DNA of 64,000 bases from Myxococcales bacterium. Lineage in GTDB: Bacteria; Myxococcota_A; Polyangia; Nannocystales; Nannocystaceae. A program made the translations under genes and the position numbers. A model generated the notes under the pieces. That model saw only the letters and a program-made list of their open reading frames with translations, was not told the DNA's origin and ran no database searches. Shown here piece after piece: positions 61,881-64,000 of the stretch (position 1 is the stretch's first letter; every line of letters starts with the position of its first letter). Location of the stretch: contig JACKDU010000001.1 of NCBI GenBank assembly GCA_020633335.1, forward strand, positions 1,054,001 to 1,118,000. Reading direction: 5' to 3'.

Positions 61881-63317
61881 TCAGGATCCTGTCCAGAGGT
61901 GCATGAGCGCGTAGGAGCGCCAGGGGCGGAGGGCCTCGCCGCGGGCGCGGGTCTGGGCCGGCGTGACGCCGCCGAGCGCCCGCCGGAGCGCGAGGTCGCC
62001 GGGGAGGAAGACGTCGGGGTCGGCGAGCGCCCGCATCCGGACGTAGCCGACGGTCCAGGGGCCGAAGCCGGGGAGGGCGGCCAGGCGCGCGCTGACCTCG
62101 TCGCGGTCGGCGGCGACCGGGTCGATCGTCAAGGTCCCTTCGGACAGGTTTGTCGCGAGCGCGTGGATCGCCCGCGCCCTCCCCTCGGGGAGGCCGATCG
62201 CGGCGATCGCCGCGGGGCCGGCGGCGGTCAGGGCGGCCGCGCTCGGGAAGGCGCGGTGGAGGCCGCCCGCCGGGTCGAGGCCGGGCGCGGGGGCGCCGAA
62301 GCGGTCGACGAGGCGGCCGGCGAGGGTGGTCGCCGCCCGCACCGAGACCTGCTGGCCGAGGAGCGCGCGGACCGTGAGCTCGCAGGGGTCGATCGCCCCG
62401 GGGACCCGGAGCCCGGGTCGCGCGCGGACGCGGGGCCCGAGCGCGGGGTCGTCAGCGAGGGCCGCGGCGATCGCCTGCGGGCTCGCGTCGAGGTCGAAGA
62501 GGCGGCGAAGGCCGGCGACCAGCGCCATCACCCCGCCGCCCACGACCCCCTCGACGTCGACCCGCAGCGCCGTCGCCCCGGGCTCCGGTCGCGCGTGGAT
62601 CGCAAGGACATGTCCATTAAGACAGATAGTGCGGGAGTAGGTGTCGCCGCGCACCGCCTCGACCCCGGGGATCGCCCGGGCGCCGAGGAATGCGAGGAGC
62701 TCGCCCCAGGCGAGGGGCGGGCGGTAGTCGAGGCGGAGCGAGAGGCGGGCGTCCCCGGCCGCGCCCCGTCGGAGGGTCCCCGGCGGCCGCCCGAAGCGCT
62801 CGGCGAAGGCGGCGTTGAAGCGGCGCACCGAGCCGAAGCCCGCGGCGAAGGCGACCTCGGCGAGGGAGAGCGAGGTGTCCTGGATCAGCTGCTTGGCGAG
62901 GGCGATCCGCCGCGAGGTCGCGACCTCGAGGGGGCCGACCCCGAGCGCCCGCTCCATCGCCCGCCGGAGGTGGCGGCCGCTGACCCCGAGGCTCGCCGCG
63001 AGCGCGTCGACGCCGGCCTCCTGGAGCGCCCCGGCGTCGATCGCCGCGAGCGCGCGGGCGACCAGGCGACCGGGGGCGTCGATCGCCGCGTGGCCGGGGG
63101 CGAGCTCGGGGCGGCAGCGCAGGCAGGCGCGGTAGCCCGCCCGCTCGGCCGCCGCCCGGGTCGTGAAGAAGTCGCAGCGCGGGCGCCCCGGCGTGCGGGC
63201 GGGGCAGACCGGGCGGCAGTAGATCCCGGTGGTCCGGACGCCGACGAAGAAGACCCCGTCGAAGCGGGCGTCCCGCGCCCGGAGGGCGGCGTAGCAGGCG
63301 TCGTGGTCGAGCTCCAC
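61881..63317 (-). CDS. alkA: Ada-type regulator fused to AlkA DNA-3-methyladenine glycosylase
   Basis: A 478-residue fusion. The Ada zinc/methyl-acceptor domain (about 1-75) has Cys34, Cys38, Cys65 and Cys68 (GIYCRPVCPARTPGRPRC, ACLRC). An AraC-type helix-turn-helix (about 85-185) reads SLAEVAFAAGFGSVRRFNAAF. The AlkA glycosylase (about 195-478) has HhH-GPD motif LPGFGPWTVGYVRMRALADP and catalytic Asp in DVFLPGDLAL. It senses methyl-phosphotriesters, activates transcription and excises alkylated bases, so it may control its own operon. GTG start at 63317. No frameshift or missing residue seen. Confidence 0.94.
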   Translation of the reverse strand: MELDHDACYAALRARDARFDGVFFVGVRTTGIYCRPVCPARTPGRPRCDFFTTRAAAERAGYRACLRCRPELAPGHAAIDAPGRLVARALAAIDAGALQEAGVDALAASLGVSGRHLRRAMERALGVGPLEVATSRRIALAKQLIQDTSLSLAEVAFAAGFGSVRRFNAAFAERFGRPPGTLRRGAAGDARLSLRLDYRPPLAWGELLAFLGARAIPGVEAVRGDTYSRTICLNGHVLAIHARPEPGATALRVDVEGVVGGGVMALVAGLRRLFDLDASPQAIAAALADDPALGPRVRARPGLRVPGAIDPCELTVRALLGQQVSVRAATTLAGRLVDRFGAPAPGLDPAGGLHRAFPSAAALTAAGPAAIAAIGLPEGRARAIHALATNLSEGTLTIDPVAADRDEVSARLAALPGFGPWTVGYVRMRALADPDVFLPGDLALRRALGGVTPAQTRARGEALRPWRSYALMHLWTGS

Positions 63318-63405
63318 GTCGCCGTGATAGCGCGCCCGGGCGCCGACGTCTGGCCGTTTTCGGACCTCGCGGCGAGATCGTCCCGGGGGCTGCGACGGCC
63401 CGAAA

Positions 63406-63446
63406 GACGACGAGGCCGACGCGTCCCCGCGCCGGCCTCGCTCGTC
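63406..63446 (-). terminator. Terminator of the DUF1501 gene
   Basis: GACGACGAGGCCG (63406-63418) pairs with CGGCCTCGCTCGTC (63433-63446) apart from one bulge. On the minus strand TTTC follows the stem. It lies 22 bases past the DUF1501 stop, between that gene and the GTG of alkA. Confidence 0.6.
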
Positions 63447-63467
63447 TGCCCGCGGGCGGCGGGCGAC

Positions 63468-64000
63468 CTACCCGAAGAGCGGGAGGTCCTCGGCGATGAT
63501 CGGGAACTTCGACGAGTACGGGTGATCGGGGCCGATGCCGGCGAAGGCCCGCATCGCCTTGTGGACCTCACCCCACTTGATCTGGACCCCCATCATCGGG
63601 TCGTCGAGGGTCTCGAGGGTCACCGGATCGACGGTCATCGGCAGCTGGTCGTCGACCGTGCTCGCGCCGATCAGCGTGTTGCCGCCGATCACCCCGGGGT
63701 CGCCGCTGATCGCCATCATGCTGGTCACCGGCCAGTGGTCCTTGCCGTCGGCGGCGCCCGGGCCGTTGTAGCCCTTGCCGCGGCCGAAGTCGGAGCCGAC
63801 GAAGATGATCAGCTCACCGAGGAGCCCCTGGGCCTCGGCCTCCTGGAGGAGGAAGTGGATCCCGTGGAAGAGCTTGGCGAGCTGCCGGACCTGGTTGATG
63901 TCGTGGTTGGCGTGGGTGTCGAAGCCGCCGAGCTCGATGTTCGCCGAGACCGCGAGGCCGGCCTTGAAGGCCGCGAGCGCGAGCTGGGTCTGCTGCATCA
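63468..64000 (-). CDS. DUF1501 protein, C-terminal part
   Basis: The gene runs in from the right edge; 177 codons plus stop are visible. It matches DUF1501, a Tat-exported alkaline-phosphatase-like family: NIELGGFDTHANHDINQVRQ, LLGELIIFVGSDFGRGKGYN, then DHWPVTSMMAISGDPGVIGG. The Asp/His-rich motifs (GGFDTHANH, DFGRG, DHWP) are the family's predicted metal-binding residues and are intact. DUF1501 is often found with DUF1552/DUF1592-type genes, of which two sets lie in this window. The start and signal peptide lie outside. Confidence 0.88.
   Translation of the reverse strand, partial: MQQTQLALAAFKAGLAVSANIELGGFDTHANHDINQVRQLAKLFHGIHFLLQEAEAQGLLGELIIFVGSDFGRGKGYNGPGAADGKDHWPVTSMMAISGDPGVIGGNTLIGASTVDDQLPMTVDPVTLETLDDPMMGVQIKWGEVHKAMRAFAGIGPDHPYSSKFPIIAEDLPLFG

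Overview
The window is very GC-rich chromosomal DNA with overwhelming G/C third positions. It is full of lipoproteins with Ser/Thr/Gly-rich linkers and cysteine-rich repeats (CGDG-type and NNCGxCG-type), two DUF1592/DUF1552 gene pairs and a DUF1501 gene. Together with NtrC/NtrY-type regulators, this points to a predatory-type myxobacterium (Myxococcota, most like Nannocystales). That placement is an inference from gene content; no rRNA or taxonomic marker was available.

Layout. 1-1.95 kb: tail of a spermidine synthase, a leucine-rich-repeat protein, a small protein and a cupin. 1.95-8.5 kb: a three-gene overlapping operon of a CPA2 antiporter, a 1,419-residue antiporter/P-loop-ATPase fusion and an MscS channel. 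8.7-12.4 kb: two lipoproteins and an aldo/keto reductase. 12.6-14.7 kb: a FIST-sensor adenylate cyclase. 14.7-22 kb (minus): a MacAB-like ABC efflux operon followed by an NtrC-type regulator and NtrY-type kinase. 22.2-29.9 kb: a decayed cyclase fragment, an aldo/keto reductase, an RlmL-like methyltransferase, pyruvate kinase, tRNA-Leu(AAG), a CPBP protease, 3-hydroxyacyl-CoA dehydrogenase and two lipoproteins, one ending in a Hint domain. 30-37 kb: a cysteine-repeat lipoprotein, a DppA-like peptidase, a pentapeptide-repeat membrane protein and an amidase-tetR operon. 37.3-40.5 kb: the first DUF1592/DUF1552 pair.

40.8-43.1 kb is a lower-GC island with two overlapping genes (a helical protein and a P-loop ATPase with a helix-hairpin-helix tail). 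It abuts a gutted FAD-monooxygenase pseudogene and has a perfect 26-bp palindrome upstream. 43.4-50.6 kb holds an orphan ABC ATPase, a tandem DsbA-like lipoprotein, a GNAT, a small CBM2-like lipoprotein, and an outer-membrane-type protein next to an ECF sigma/FecR-TPR pair. 50.6-56.1 kb holds the second DUF1552/DUF1592 pair (the latter with a CBM2-like tail), a Cip1-like lipoprotein and another lipoprotein.

56.8-61.4 kb is a second island of atypical composition. It has two overlapping genes: an actin/Hsp70-like domain fused to an McrB-type AAA+ ATPase, and an McrC-like protein with a PD-(D/E)XK-type nuclease fold that has apparently lost its catalytic lysine. This is the best candidate for an undescribed defence system. 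The window ends with an alkA-ogt alkylation-repair operon and the C-terminal part of a DUF1501 protein.

Several genes have a TAnnnT box only 5-10 bases upstream of the start codon, which suggests that leaderless transcripts are common in this organism.
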